From: Siphonodentalium dalli
Taxonomy: Eukaryota; Mollusca; Scaphopoda; Gadilida; Siphonodentaliidae
Length of the DNA stretch: 64,000 nt
Direction: 5' to 3'
NCBI GenBank assembly: GCA_032622095.1
Contig: CP136066.1
Coordinates: 54,342,609-54,406,608, forward strand
Position 1 is the first letter of the stretch. Each line of letters opens with the position of its first letter. Shown here in pieces: positions 25,793 through 39,820 of this stretch. The notes beneath the pieces are model-generated. The model ran no database searches and was not told the origin of the DNA. It was given only the letters and a program-made list of their open reading frames with translations. Position numbers and translations under genes: made by a program.

Positions 25793-28700
25793 GGTTGAGT
25801 TAAAAGTTGATATATATATTGGTTAATCGATTTTAAAGTTATTTTGACAGAGAAAAGCTTCCTAGTCAGTCCCACTATTTGGTCAGTTCAGGTGTGAAAT
25901 GAAAAATAGCACTGAGTTAAAAGTTGATGTATATATTGGTTAATCGATTTTCAAGTTATTTTGACAGAGAAAAGCTTCCTAGTCAGTCCCACTATTTGGT
26001 CAGTTCTAGTGTGATATGAAACTAGCACTAGTCAGTAGTGGTACTGGACTGGGAACCAGTCATCTTATGGTTGAGTCAAAAGTTTATGTATATAATGGTT
26101 TATCAATTTTCAAGATCTTTTGACAGAGAAAAGCTTCCTAGTCAGTCCCACTATTTGGTCAGTTCTAGTGTGACATAAAAACTAGCACTAGTCAGTAGTG
26201 GTACTGGACTGGGAACCAGTCATCCTACGGTTGAGTTAAAAGTTGATGTATATATTGGTTTATCGATTTTCAAGTTATTTTGACAGAGAAAAGCTTCCTA
26301 GTCAGTCCCACTAATTGGTCAGTTCTAGTGACATGAAAACTAGCACTAGTCAGTAGTGGTATTGGACTGGGAACCAGTCATCTTATGGTTGAGTTAAAAG
26401 TATGTCGTATATATTGGTTTAACAATTTTCAAGTTCTTTTGACAGAAAAGCTTCCCAGTCAGTCCCACTATTCGGTCAGTTCTGGTGACATAAAAACTAG
26501 CACTAGTCAGTAGTGGTACTGGACTGGGAACCAGTCATCCTATGGTTGAGTCAAAAGTTGATGTATACATTGGTTTATCGATTTTCAACATCTTTTGACA
26601 GAGAAAAGCTTCCTAGTCAGTTCCACTATTTGGTCAGTTCTGGTGTGATATGAAAACTAGCACTAGCCAGTAGTGGTATTGGACTGGGAACCAGTCATCT
26701 TATGGTTGAGTCAAAAGTTGATGTATATATTGGTTTATCTATTTTCAAGATCTTTTGACAGAGAAAAGCTTCCTAGTCAGTCCCACTAATTGGTCAGTTC
26801 TAGTGTGACATGAAAACTAGCACTAGTCAGTAGTGGTACTGGACTGGGAACCAGTCATCTTATGGTTGAGTTAAAAGTATGTCGTATATATTGGTTTAAC
26901 AATTTTCAAGTTCTTTTGACAGAAAAGCTTCCCAGTCAGTCCCACTATTCGGTCAGTTCTGGTGACATAAAAACTAGCACTAGTCAGTAGTGGTACTGGA
27001 CTGGGAACCAGTCATCCTATGGTTGAGTCAAAAGTTGATGTATACATTGGTTTATCGATTTTCGACATCTTTTGACAGAGAAAAGCTTCCTAGTCAGTTC
27101 CACTATTTGGTCAGTTCTAGTGTGATATGAAAACTAGCACTAGCCAGTAGTGGTATTGGACTGGGAACCAGTCATCTTATGGTTGAGTCAAAAGTTGATG
27201 TATATATTGGTTTATCTATTTTCAAGATCTTTTGACAGAGAAAAGCTTCCTAGTCAGTCCCACTATTTGGTCAGTTCTAGTGTGACATGAAAACTAGCAC
27301 TAGTCAGTAGTGGTACTGGACTGGGAACCAGTCATCTTATGGTTGAGTTAAAAGTTGATGTATACATTGGTTTATCGATTTTCAAGATCTTTTGACATAG
27401 AAAAGCTTCCTAGTCAGTTCCACTATTTGGTCAGTTCTGGTGTGATATGAAAACTAGCACTAGCCAGTAGTGGTGTTGGACTGGGAACCAGTCATCTTAT
27501 GGTTGAGTCAAAAGTTTATGTATCTATTTTCAAGATCTTTTGACAAAGAAAAGCTTCCTAGTCAGTTCCACTATTTGGTCAGTTCTGGTGTGATATGAAA
27601 ACTAGCACTAGCCAGTAGTGGTGTTGGACTGGGAACCAGTCATCTTATGGTTGAGTCAAAAGTTGATGTATATATATTGGTTTATCTACTTTCAAGATCT
27701 TTTGACAGAGAAAAGCTTCCTAGTCAGTCCCACTATTTGGTCAGTTCTAGTGTGACATGAAAACTAGCACTAGTCAGTAGTGGTACTGGACTGGGAACCA
27801 GTCATCCTATGGTTGAGTTAAAAGTTGATGTATATATTGGTTTATCGATTTTCAAGTTATTTTGACAGAGAAAAGCTTCCTAGTCAGTCCCACTAATTGG
27901 TCAGTTCTAGTGTGACATGAAAACTAGCACTAGTCAGTAGTGGTACTGGACTGGGAACCAGTCATCTTATGGTTGAGTTAAAAGTATGTCGTATATATTG
28001 GTTTAACAATTTTCAAGTTCTTTTGACAGAAAAGCTTCCCAGTCAGTCCCACTATTCGGTCAGTTCTGGTGACATAAAAACTAGCACTAGTCAGTAGTGG
28101 TACTGGACTGGGAACCAGTCATCCTATGGTTGAGTCAAAAGTTGATGGATACATTGGTTTATCGATTTTCAAGATCTTTTGACAGAGAAAAGCTTCCAAG
28201 TCAGTTCCACTATTTGGTCAGTTCTGGTGTGATATGAAAACTAGCACTAGCCAGTAGTGGTGTTGGACTGGGAACCAGTCATCTTATGGTTGAGTCAAAA
28301 GTTGATGTATATATTGGTTTATCAATTTTCAAGTTATTTTGACAGAGAAAAACTTCCTAGTCAGTCCCACTAATTGGTCAGTTCTAGTGTGACATGAAAA
28401 CTAGCACTAGCCAGTAGTGGTACTGGACTGGGAACCAGTCATCTTATGGTTGAGTTAAAAGTATGTCGTATATATTGGTTTATCAATTTTCAAGTTCTTT
28501 TGACAGAAAAGCTTCCCAGTCAGTCCCACTATTCGGTCAGTTCTGGTGACATAAAAACTAGCACTAGTCAGTAGTGGTACTGGACTGGGAACCAGTCATC
28601 CTATGGTTGAGTCAAAAGTTGATGTATACATTGGTTTATCGATTTTCAAGATCTTTTGACAGAGAAAAGCTTCCTAGTCAGTTCCACCATTTGGTCAGTT

Positions 28701-29554
28701 CTGGTGTGATATGAAAACTAGCACTAGCCAGTAGTGGTATTGGACTGGGAACCAGTCATCTTATGGTTGAGTCAAAAGTTGATGTATATATTGGTTTATC
28801 TATTTTCAAGATCTTTTGACAGAGAAAAGCTTCCTAGTCAGTCCCACTATTTGGTCAGTTCTAGTGTGACATGAAAACTAGCACTAGTCAGTAGTGGTAC
28901 TGGACTGGGAACCAGTCATCTTATGGGTGAGTTAAAAGTTGATGTATACATTGGTTTATCGATTTTCAAGATCTTTTGACATAGAAAAGCTTCCTAGTCA
29001 GTTCCACTATTTGGTCAGTTCTGGTGTGATATGAAAACTAGCACTAGCCAGTAGTGGTGTTGGACTGGGAACCAGTCATCTTATGGTTGAGTCAAAAGTT
29101 TATGTATCTATTTTCAAGATCTTTTGACAAAGAAAAGCTTCCAAGTCAGTTCCACTATTTGGTCAGTTCTGGTGTGATATGAAAACTAGCACTAGCCAGT
29201 AGTGGTGTTGGACTGGGAACCAGTCATCTTATGGTTGAGTCAAAAGTTGATGTATATATATTGGTTTATCTACTTTCAAGATCTTTTGACAGAGAAAAGC
29301 TTCCTAGTCAGTCCCACTATTTGGTCAGTTCTGGTGTGAAATGAAAACTAGCACTAGTCAGTAGTGGTACTGGACTGGGAACCAGTCATCCTATGGTTGA
29401 GTCAAAAGTTGATGTATATATTGGTTTATCGATTTTCAAGTTCTTTTGACAGAGAAACTCTTCCTAGTCAGTCCCACTATTTGGTCAGATCTGGTGTGAA
29501 ATGAAAACTAGCACTAGTCAGTATTGGTACTGGACTGGGAACCAGTCATCTTAT
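25793..29554. repeat. Satellite block A8 (3762 bp, alpha start, beta end)
   Basis: Its first roughly 2.7 kb follows A1 monomer by monomer, including 'tttcaacatc', 'gttgatggatac' and 'gagaaaaacttcc'. It then diverges because it lacks A1's 626-bp duplication and carries 'cttatgggtgag' (28923), a variant also in A6 and A12. Confidence 0.94.
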
Positions 29555-30277
29555 AGTTTAGTTATCAGTCGACGTTTATATATGTTTGCCATTTTTTTAA
29601 GTTCTTTCAATAGAAAATATTATAACACCACTGGCTAGTGCTAGTCAAAACATTCTAATTTCTGGGATGCCTCAAAGAAAATAACACCTTTGTTCTTATT
29701 AACAACAACAGTACTAAAAATATATATAAAAGTCAGGAATGGACAAGATAAACTGTCAAATCTACATGATGAGCTGATACATGGCATAAACAGCTTAAGA
29801 TGCTAATGTGTTTTGTCACATTGATTAGGTATTGTTTTGACAAGTCAACAACCACTGACATCAAAGCTGGAGCATTATGTGTCATTAGATAGTCTATTGT
29901 TTGTCACAAAGTGAGAACTTTTCACATCATTAGCAAGTTTGAAGTGAGGGTTTAAATATTCTGCAGAAACTAAATTTTCAGCATAACATCAACTGTAGTG
30001 GGCAGGAAAGCAGCTAGGATTTAATATTATAACAACTTGGGTTTTTTTTCAACATTGGATTATTTTAGGCATCCAAGCTTAAGGTAAGGTATATTAAATT
30101 TTTTATAATCTTAGATTTGTGTTTAAAATCAATCACAACACATTTTTTTTTTCGATTGTAAAATTTATGGATTTACATTTAATATCATTCATCCAAAAGT
30201 AACTTTTAAAATTAAACAAATGTCCTAAAAAAAAGTTAAAAGAAACATTCAGTTGAAATTGTTCTGACATTCAAATT
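29555..30277. repeat. Inter-block spacer S9, short beta form (723 bp)
   Basis: Beta markers throughout, 'cataaac' as in S2 and S3 but donor-like GTAAGG, and a private 'gttaaaagaaac'. TATA motif at 29725. Confidence 0.9.
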
Positions 30278-31398
30278 GGTTGAGTTAAAAGTTGATATAT
30301 ATATATTGGTTCATCGATTTTAAAGTTATTTTGACAGAGAAAAGCTTCCTAGTCAGTCCCACTATTTGGTCAGTTCTGGTGCAACATGAAACTAGCACTA
30401 GTCAGTAGTGGTACTGGACTGGGAACCAGTCATCTTATGGGAGTTAAAAGTTGATGTATACATTGGTTTATCGATTTTCAAGATCTTTTGACATAGAAAA
30501 GCTTCCTAGTCAGTTCCACTATTTGGTCAGTTCTGGTGTGATATGAAAACTAGCACTAGTCAGTAGTGGTGTTGGACTGGGAACCAGTCATCTTATGGTA
30601 GAGTCAAAAGTTGATGTATATATTGGTTAATCGATTTTCAAGTTATTTTGACAGAGAAAAGCTTCCTAGTCAGTCCCACTATTTGGTCAGTTCTAGTGTG
30701 ACATGAAAACTGGCACTAGTCAGTAGTGGCACTGGACTGGGAACCAGTCATCCTATGGTTGAATCAAAAGTTGATGTAAATAATGGTTTATCTATTTTCA
30801 AGATCTTTTGACAGAGAAAAGCTTCCTAGTCAGTCCCACTATTTGGTCAGTTCTAGTGTGACATGAAAACTAGCACTAGTCAGTAGTGGTACTGGACTGG
30901 GAACCAGTCATCCTATGGTTGAGTTAAAAGTTGATGTATACATTGGTTTATCGATTGTCAAGATCTTTTGACAAAGAAAAGCTTCCAAGTCAGTTCCACT
31001 ATTTGGTCAGTTCTGGTGTGATATGAAAACTAGCACTAGCCAGTAGTGGTGTTGGACTGGGAACCAGTCATCTTATGGTTGAGTCAAAAGTTGATGTATA
31101 TATATTGGTTTATCTACTTTCAAGATCTTTTGACAGAGAAAAGCTTCCTAGTCAGTCCCACTATTTGGTCAGTTCTGGTGTGAAATGAAAACTAGCACTA
31201 GTCAGTAGTGGTACTGGACTGGGAACCAGTCATCCTATGGTTGAGTCAAAAGTTGATGTATATATTGGTTTATCGATTTTCAAGTTCTTTTGACAGAGAA
31301 ACTCTTCCTAGTCAGTCCCACTATTTGGTCAGATCTGGTGTGAAATGAAAACTAGCACTAGTCAGTATTGGTACTGGACTGGGAACCAGTCATCTTAT
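30278..31398. repeat. Satellite block A9 (1121 bp, about seven monomers)
   Basis: Close copy of A3, 2 bp shorter because of 'cttatgggagttaaaag' near 30435. Beta start and beta end. Confidence 0.93.
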
Positions 31399-32121
31399 AG
31401 TTTAGTTATCAGTCGACGTTTATATATGTTTGCCATTTTTTTAAGTTCTTTCAATAGAAAATATTATAACACCACTGGCTAGTGCTAGTCAAAACATTCT
31501 AATTTCTGGGATGCCTCAAAGAAAATAACACCTTTGTTCTTATTAACAACAACAGTACTAAAAATATATATAAAAGTCAGGAATGGACAAGATAAACTGT
31601 CAAATCTACATGATGAGCTGATACATGGCATTAACAGCTTAAGATGCTAATGTGTTTTGTCACATTGATTAGGTATTGTTTTGACAAGTCAACAACCACT
31701 GACATCAAAGCTGGAGCATTATGTGTCATTAGATAGTCTATTGTTTGTCACAAAGTGAGAACTTTTCACATCATTAGCAAGTTTGAAGTGAGGGTTTAAA
31801 TATTCTGCAGAAACTAAATTTTCAGCATAACATCAACTGTAGTGGGCAGGAAAGCAGCTAGGATTTAATATTATAACAACTTGGGTTTTTTTTCAACATT
31901 GGATTATTTTAGGCATCCAAGCTTAAGGTAAGGTATATTAAATTTTTTATAATCTTAGATTTGTGTTTAAAATCAATCACAACACATTTTTTTTTTCGAT
32001 TGTAAAATTTATGGATTTACATTTAATATCATTCATCCAAAAGTAACTTTTAAAATTAAACAAATGTCCTAAAAAAAAGTTAATAGAAACATTCAGTTGA
32101 AATTGTTCTGACATTCAAATT
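31399..32121. repeat. Inter-block spacer S10, short beta form (723 bp)
   Basis: Beta throughout, matching S4 ('cattaac', GTAAGG). TATA motif at 31569. The S10-to-S11 distance of 2479 bp equals S4-to-S5. Confidence 0.9.
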
Positions 32122-33877
32122 GGTTGAGTTAAAAGTTGATATATATATATTGGTTCATCGATTTTAAAGTTATTTTGACAGAGAAAAGCTTCCTAGTCAG
32201 TCCCACTATTTGGTCAGTTCTGGTGCAACATGAAACTAGCACTAGTCAGTAGTGGTACTGGACTGGGAACCAGTCATCTTATGGTTGAGTTAAAAGTTGA
32301 TGTATACATTGGTTTATCGATTTTCAAGATCTTTTGACATAGAAAAGCTTCCTAGTCAGTTCCACTATTTGGTCAGTTCTGGTGTGATATGAAAACTAGC
32401 ACTAGTCAGTAGTGGTGTTGGACTGGGAACCAGTCATCTTATGGTAGAGTCAAAAGTTGATGTATATATTGGTTAATCGATTTTCAAGTTATTTTGACAG
32501 AGAAAAGCTTCCTAGTCAGTCCCACTATTTGGTCAGTTCTAGTGTGACATGAAAACTAGCACTAGTCAGTAGTGGCACTGGACTGGGAACCAGTCATCCT
32601 ATGGTTGAATCAAAAGTTGATGTAAATAATGGTTTATCTATTTTCAAGATCTTTTGACAGAGAAAAGCTTCCTAGTCAGTCCCACTATTTGGTCAGTTCT
32701 AGTGTGACATGAAAACTAGCACTAGTCAGTAGTGGTACTGGACTGGGAACCAGTCATCCTATGGTTGAGTTAAAAGTTGATGTATACATTGGTTTATCGA
32801 TTTTCAAGATCTTTTGACAAAGAAAAGCTTCCAAGTCAGTTCCACTATTTGGTCAGTTCTGGTGTGATATGAAAACTAGCACTAGCCAGTAGTGGTGTTG
32901 GACTGGGAACCAGTCATCTTATGGTTGAGTCAAAAGTTGATGTATATATTGGTTTATCAATTTTCAAGTTATTTTGACAGAGAAAAGCTTCCTAGTCAGT
33001 CCCACTAATTGGTCAGTTCTAGTGTGACATGAAAACTAGCACTAGCCAGTAGTGGTACTGGACTGGGAACCAGTCATCTTATGGTTGAGTTAAAAGTATG
33101 TCGTATATATTGGTTTATCAATTTTCAAGTTCTTTTGACAGAAAAGCTTCCCAGTCAGTCCCACTATTCGGTCAGTTCTGGTGACATAAAAACTAGCACT
33201 AGTCAGTAGTGGTACTGGACTGGGAACCAGTCATCCTATGGTTGAGTCAAAAGTTGATGTATACATTGGTTTATCGATTTTCAAGATCTTTTGACAGAGA
33301 AAAGCTTCCTAGTCAGTTCCACTATTTGGTCAGTTCTGGTGTGATATGAAAACTAGCACTAGCCAGTAGTGGTGTTGGACTGGGAACCAGTCATCTTATG
33401 GTTCAGTCAAAAGTTGATGTATATATTGGTTTATCAATTTTCAAGATCTTTTGAAAGAGAAAAGCTTCCTAGTCAGTCCCACTATTTGGTAAGTTCTAGT
33501 GACATGAAAACTAGCACTAGTCAGTAGTGGTACGGGACTGGGAACAAGTCATCTTATGGTTGAGTTAAAAGTTGATGTATACATTGGTTTATTGATTTTC
33601 AAGATCTTTTGACAGGGAAAAGCTTCCTAGTCAGTTCCACTATTTGGTCAGTTCTGGTGTGATATGAAAACTAGCACTAGCCAGTAGTGGTGTTGGACTG
33701 GGAACCAGTCATCTTATGGTTCAGTCAAAAGTTGATGTATATATTGGTTTATCGATTTTCAAGTTCTTTCGGCAGAGAAACGCTTCCTAGTCAGTCCCAC
33801 TATTTGGTCAGATCTGGTGTGAAATGAAAACTAGCACTAGTCAGTATTGGTACTGGACTGGGAACCAGTCATCTTAT
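32122..33877. repeat. Satellite block A10 (1756 bp, 11-monomer type)
   Basis: Beta start, alpha end. The copy of A5 at an offset of 16,863 bp, including the 3-bp loss in 'tctagtgacatg'. Confidence 0.94.
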
Positions 33878-34662
33878 AGTTTAGTTATCAGTCGACGTTT
33901 ATATATGTTTGCCATTTTTTAAAGTTCTTTCAATAGAAAATATTATAACACCACTGGCTAGTGCTAGTCAAAACATTCTAATTTCTGGGATGCTTCAAAG
34001 AAAATAACACCTTTGTTCTTATTAACAACAGTACTAAAAATATATATAAAAGTCAGGAATGGACAAGATAAACTGTCAAATCTACATGATGAGCTGATAC
34101 ATGGCATTAACAGCTTAAGATGCTAATGTGTTTTGTCACATTGATTAGGTATTGTTTTGACAAGTCAACAACCACTGACATCAAAGCTGGAGCATTATGT
34201 GTCATTAGATAGTCTATTGTTTGTCACAAAGTGAGAACTTTTCACATCATTAGCAAGTTTGAAGTGAGGGTTTAAATATTCTGCAGAAACTAAATTTTCA
34301 GCATAACATCAACTGTAGTGGGCAGGAAAGCAGCTAGGATTTAATATTATAACAACTTGGGTTTTTTTTCAACATTGGATTATTTTAGGCATCCAAGCTT
34401 AAGGTAAGGTATATTAATTTTTTTATAATCTTAGATTTGTGTTTAAAATCAATCACAACACATTTTTTTTTTCGATTGTAAAATTTATGGATTTACATTT
34501 AATATCATTCATCCAAAAGTAACTCTTAAAATTAAACAAATGTCCTAAAAAAATGTAAAACTATAGAAAAAATTTAAGAAAAATATTAAATTGAAATGTT
34601 TTGACATTCAAATTTGAGTTTAAATAGAAACATTCAGTTGAAATTGTTCTGACATTCAAATT
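33878..34662. repeat. Inter-block spacer S11, long alpha form (785 bp)
   Basis: Alpha throughout, with the private 'aaaaaaatgtaaaac' shared with S6 and S12. TATA motif at 34045. Confidence 0.9.
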
Positions 34663-37600
34663 GGTTGAGTTAAAAGTTGATATATATATATTGGTTAATC
34701 GATTTTAAAGTTATTTTGACAGAGAAAAGCTTCCTAGTCAGTCCCACTATTTGGTCAGTTCAGGTGTGAAATGAAAAATAGCACTGAGTTAAAAGTTGAT
34801 GTAAATATTGGTTAATCGATTTTCAAGTTATTTTGACAGAGAAAAGCTTCCTAGTCAGTCCCACTATTTGGTCAGTTCTAGTGTGATATGAAACTAGCAC
34901 TAGTCAGTAGTGGTACTGGACTGGGAACCAGTCATCTTATGGTTGAGTCAAAAGTTTATGTATATAATGGTTTATCAATTTTCAAGATCTTTTGACAGAG
35001 AAAAGCTTCCTAGTCAGTCCCACTATTTGGTCAGTTCTAGTGTGACATAAAAACTAGCACTAGTCAGTAGTGGTACTGGACTGGGAACCAGTCATCCTAC
35101 GGTTGAGTCAAAAGTTGATGTATATATTGGTTTATCGATTTTCAAGTTATTTTGACAGAGAAAAGCTTCCTAGTCAGTCCCACTAATTGGTCAGTTCTAG
35201 TGTGACATGAAAACTAGCACTAGTCAGTAGTGGTACTGGACTGGGAACCAGTCATCTTATGGTTGAGTTAAAAGTATGTCGTATATATTGGTTTAACAAT
35301 TTTCAAGTTCTTTTGACAGAGAAAAGCTTCCTAGTCAGTCCCACTATTCGGTCAGTTCTGGTGACATAAAAACTAGCACTAGTCAGTAGTGGTACTGGAC
35401 TGGGAACCAGTCATCCTATGGTTGAGTCAAAAGTTGATGTATACATTGGTTTATCGATTTTCAAGATCTTTTGACAGAGAAAAGCTTCCTAGTCAGTTCC
35501 ACTATTTGGTCAGTTCTGGTGTGATATGAAAACTAGCACTAGCCAGTAGTGGTATTGGACTGGGAACCAGTCATCTTATGGTTGAGTCAAAAGTTGATGT
35601 ATATATTGGTTTATCTATTTTCAAGATCTTTTGACAGAGAAAAGCTTCCTAGTCAGTCCCACTATTTGGTCAGTTCTAGTGTGACATGAAAACTAGCACT
35701 AGTCAGTAGTGGTACTGGACTGGGAACCAGTCATCTTATGGTTGAGTTAAAAGTTGATGTATACATTGGTTTATCGATTTTCAAGATCTTTTGACATAGA
35801 AAAGCTTCCTAGTCAGTTCCACTATTTGGTCAGTTCTGGTGTGATATGAAAACTAGCACTAGCCAGTAGTGGTGTTGGACTGGGAACCAGTCATCTTATG
35901 GTTGAGTCAAAAGTTTATGTATCTATTTTCAAGATCTTTTGACAAAGAAAAGCTTCCAAGTCAGTTCCACTATTTGGTCAGTTCTGGTGTGATATGAAAA
36001 CTAGCACTAGCCAGTAGTGGTGTTGGACTGGGAACCAGTCATCTTATGGTTGAGTCAAAAGTTGATGTATATATATTGGTTTATCTACTATCAAGATCTT
36101 TTGACAGAGAAAAGCTTCCTAGTCAGTCCCACTATTTGGTCAGTTCTGGTGTGAAATGAAAACTAGCACTAGTCAGTAGTGGTACTGGACTGGGAACCAG
36201 TCATCCTATGGTTGAGTCAAAAGTTGATGTATATATTGGTTTATCGATTTTAAGTTCTTTTGACAGAGAAAAGCTTCCTAGTCAGTTCCACTATTTGGTC
36301 AGTTCTGGTGTGATATGAAAACTAGCACTAGCCAGTAGTGGTGTTGGACTGGGAACCAGTCATCTTATGGTTCAGTCAAAAGTTGATGTATATATTGGTT
36401 TATCAATTTTCAAGATCTTTTGAAAGAGAAAAGCTTCCTAGTCAGTCCCACTATTTGGTCAGTTCTAGTGTGACATGAAAACTAGCACTAGTCAGTAGTG
36501 GTACGGGACTGGGAACAAGTCATCCTATGGTTGAGTCAAAAGTTGATGTATACATTGGTTTATCGATTTTCAAGATCTTTTGACAGAGAAAAGCTTCCTA
36601 GTCAGTTCCACTATTTGGTCAGTTCTGGTGTGATATGAAAACTAGCACTAGCCAGTAGTGGTGTTGGACTGGGAACCAGTCATCTTATGGTTCAGTTAAA
36701 AGTTGATGTATACATTGGTTTATCGATTTTCAAGATCTTTTGACAGGGAAAAGCTTCCTAGTCAGTTCCACTATTTGGTCAGTTCTGGTGTGATATTAAA
36801 ACTAGCACTAGCCAGAAGTGGTGTTGGACTGGGAACCAGTCATCTTATGGTTCAGTCAAAAGTTGATGTATATATTGGTTTATCAATTTTCAAGATCTAT
36901 TTGGTCAGTTCTGGTGTGATATTAAAACTAGCACTAGTCAGTAGTGGTACTGGACTGGGAACCAGTCATCCTACGGTTGAGTTAAAAGTTGATGTATATA
37001 TTGGTTTATTGATTTTCAAGTTATTTTGACAGAGAAAAGCTTCCTAGTCAGTCCCACTAATTGGTCAGTTCTAGTGTGACATGAAACTAGCACTAGTCAG
37101 TAGTGGTACTGGACTGGGAACCAGTCATCTTATGGTTGAGTTAAAAGTATGTCGTATATATTGGTTTAACAATTTTCAAGTTCTTTTGACAGAAAAGCTT
37201 CCCAGTCAGTCCCACTATTCGGTCAGTTCTGGTGACATAAAAACTAGCACTAGTCAGTAGTGGTACTGGACTGGGAACCAGTCATCCTATGGTTGAGTCA
37301 AAAGTTGATGTATACATTGGTTTATCGATTTTCAAGATCTTTTGACAGAGAAAAGCTTCCTAGTCAGTTCCACTATTTGGTCAGTTCTGGTGTGATATGA
37401 AAACTAGCACTAGCCAGTAGTGGTATTGGACTGGGAACCAGTCATCTTATGGTTGACTCAAAAGTTGATGTATATATTGGTTTATCTATTTTCAAGATCT
37501 TTTGACAGAGAAAAGCTTCCTAGTCAGTCCCACTATTTGGTCAGTTCTAGTGTGACATGAAAACTAGCACTAGTCAGTAGTGGTACTGGACTGGGAACCA

Positions 37601-39035
37601 GTCATCTTATGGTTGAGTTAAAAGTTGATGTATACATTGGTTTATCGATTTTCAAGATCTTTTGACATAGAAAAGCTTCCTAGTCAGTTCCACTATTTGG
37701 TCAGTTCTGGTGTGATATGAAAACTAGCACTAGCCAGTAGTGGTGTTGGACTGGGAACCAGTCATCTTATGGTTGAGTCAAAAGTTTATGTATCTATTTT
37801 CAAGATCTTTTGACAAAGAAAAGCTTCCTAGTCAGTTCCACTATTTGGTCAGTTCTGGTGTGATATGAAAACTAGCACTAGCCAGTAGTGGTGTTGGACT
37901 GGGAACCAGTCATCTTATGGTTGAGTCAAAAGTTGATGTATATATATTGGTTTATCTACTTTCAAGATCTTTTGACAGAGAAAAGCTTCCTAGTCAGTCC
38001 CACTATTTGGTCAGTTCTAGTGTGACATGAAAACTAGCACTAGTCAGTAGTGGTACTGGACTGGGAACCAGTCATCCTATGGTTGAGTTAAAAGTTGATG
38101 TATATATTGGTTTATCGATTTTCAAGTTATTTTGACAGAGAAAAGCTTCCTAGTCAGTCCCACTAATTGGTCAGTTCTAGTGTGACATGAAAACTAGCAC
38201 TAGCCAGTAGTGGTACTGGACTGGGAACCAGTCATCTTATGGTTGAGTTAAAAGTATGTCGTATATATTGGTTTATCAATTTTCAAGTTCTTTTGACAGA
38301 AAAGCTTCCCAGTCAGTCCCACTATTCGGTCAGTTCTGGTGACATAAAAACTAGCACTAGTCAGTAGTGGTACTGGACTGGGAACCAGTCATCCTATGGT
38401 TGAGTCAAAAGTTGATGTATACATTGGTTTATCGATTTTCAAGATCTTTTGACAGAGAAAAGCTTCCTAGTCAGTTCCACTATTTGGTCAGTTCTGGTGT
38501 GATATGAAAACTAGCACTAGCCAGTAGTGGTGTTGGACTGGGAACCAGTCATCTTATGGTTCAGTCAAAAGTTGATGTATATATTGGTTTATCAATTTTC
38601 AAGATCTTTTGAAAGAGAAAAGCTTCCTAGTCAGTCCCACTATTTGGTAAGTTCTAGTGACATGAAAACTAGCACTAGTCAGTAGTGGTACGGGACTGGG
38701 AACAAGTCATCTTATGGTTGAGTTAAAAGTTGATGTATACATTGGTTTATTGATTTTCAAGATCTTTTGACAGGGAAAAGCTTCCTAGTCAGTTCCACTA
38801 TTTGGTCAGTTCTGGTGTGATATGAAAACTAGCACTAGCCAGTAGTGGTGTTGGACTGGGAACCAGTCATCTTATGGTTCAGTCAAAAGTTGATGTATAT
38901 ATTGGTTTATCGATTTTCAAGTTCTTTCGGCAGAGAAACGCTTCCTAGTCAGTCCCACTATTTGGTCAGATCTGGTGTGAAATGAAAACTAGCACTAGTC
39001 AGTATTGGTACTGGACTGGGAACCAGTCATCTTAT
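34663..39035. repeat. Satellite block A11 (4373 bp, alpha start, alpha end)
   Basis: The only block with both alpha ends. Its 5' part follows A6, and between about 38020 and 38200 it switches to the 3' part of an 11-monomer block (A4/A5 order). At about 36898 a deletion joins 'caagatct' to 'atttggtcag', removing one HindIII region and creating a 108-codon open frame (36703-37029) with no coding support. Confidence 0.93.
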
Positions 39036-39820
39036 AGTTTAGTTATCAGTCGACGTTTATATATGTTTGCCATTTTTTAAAGTTCTTTCAATAGAAAATA
39101 TTATAACACCACTGGCTAGTGCTAGTCAAAACATTCTAATTTCTGGGATGCTTCAAAGAAAATAACACCTTTGTTCTTATTAACAACAGTACTAAAAATA
39201 TATATAAAAGTCAGGAATGGACAAGATAAACTGTCAAATCTACATGATGAGCTGATACATGGCATTAACAGCTTAAGATGCTAATGTGTTTTGTCACATT
39301 GATTAGGTATTGTTTTGACAAGTCAACAACCACTGACATCAAAGCTGGAGCATTATGTGTCATTATATAGTCTATTGTTTGTCACAAAGTGAGAACTTTT
39401 CACATCATTAGCAAGTTTGAAGTGAGGGTTTAAATATTCTGCAGAAACTAAATTTTCAGCATAACATCAACTGTAGTGGGCAGGAAAGCAGCTAGGATTT
39501 AATATTATAACAACTTGGTTTTTTTTTCAACATTGGATTATTTTAGGCATCCAAGCTTAAGGTAAGGTATATTAATTTTTTTATAATCTTAGATTTGTGT
39601 TTAAAATCAATCACAACACATTTTTTTTTTCGATTGTAAAATTTATGGATTTACATTTAATATCATTCATCCAAAAGTAACTCTTAAAATTAAACAAATG
39701 TCCTAAAAAAATGTAAAACTATAGAAAAAATTTAAGAAAAATATTAAATTGAAATGTTTTGACATTCAAATTTGAGTTTAAATAGAAACATTCAGTTGAA
39801 ATTGTTCTGACATTCAAATT
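39036..39820. repeat. Inter-block spacer S12, long alpha form (785 bp)
   Basis: Alpha throughout. Private changes are 'cattatatagtc' and 'cttggttttttttt'. TATA motif at 39203. Confidence 0.9.
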
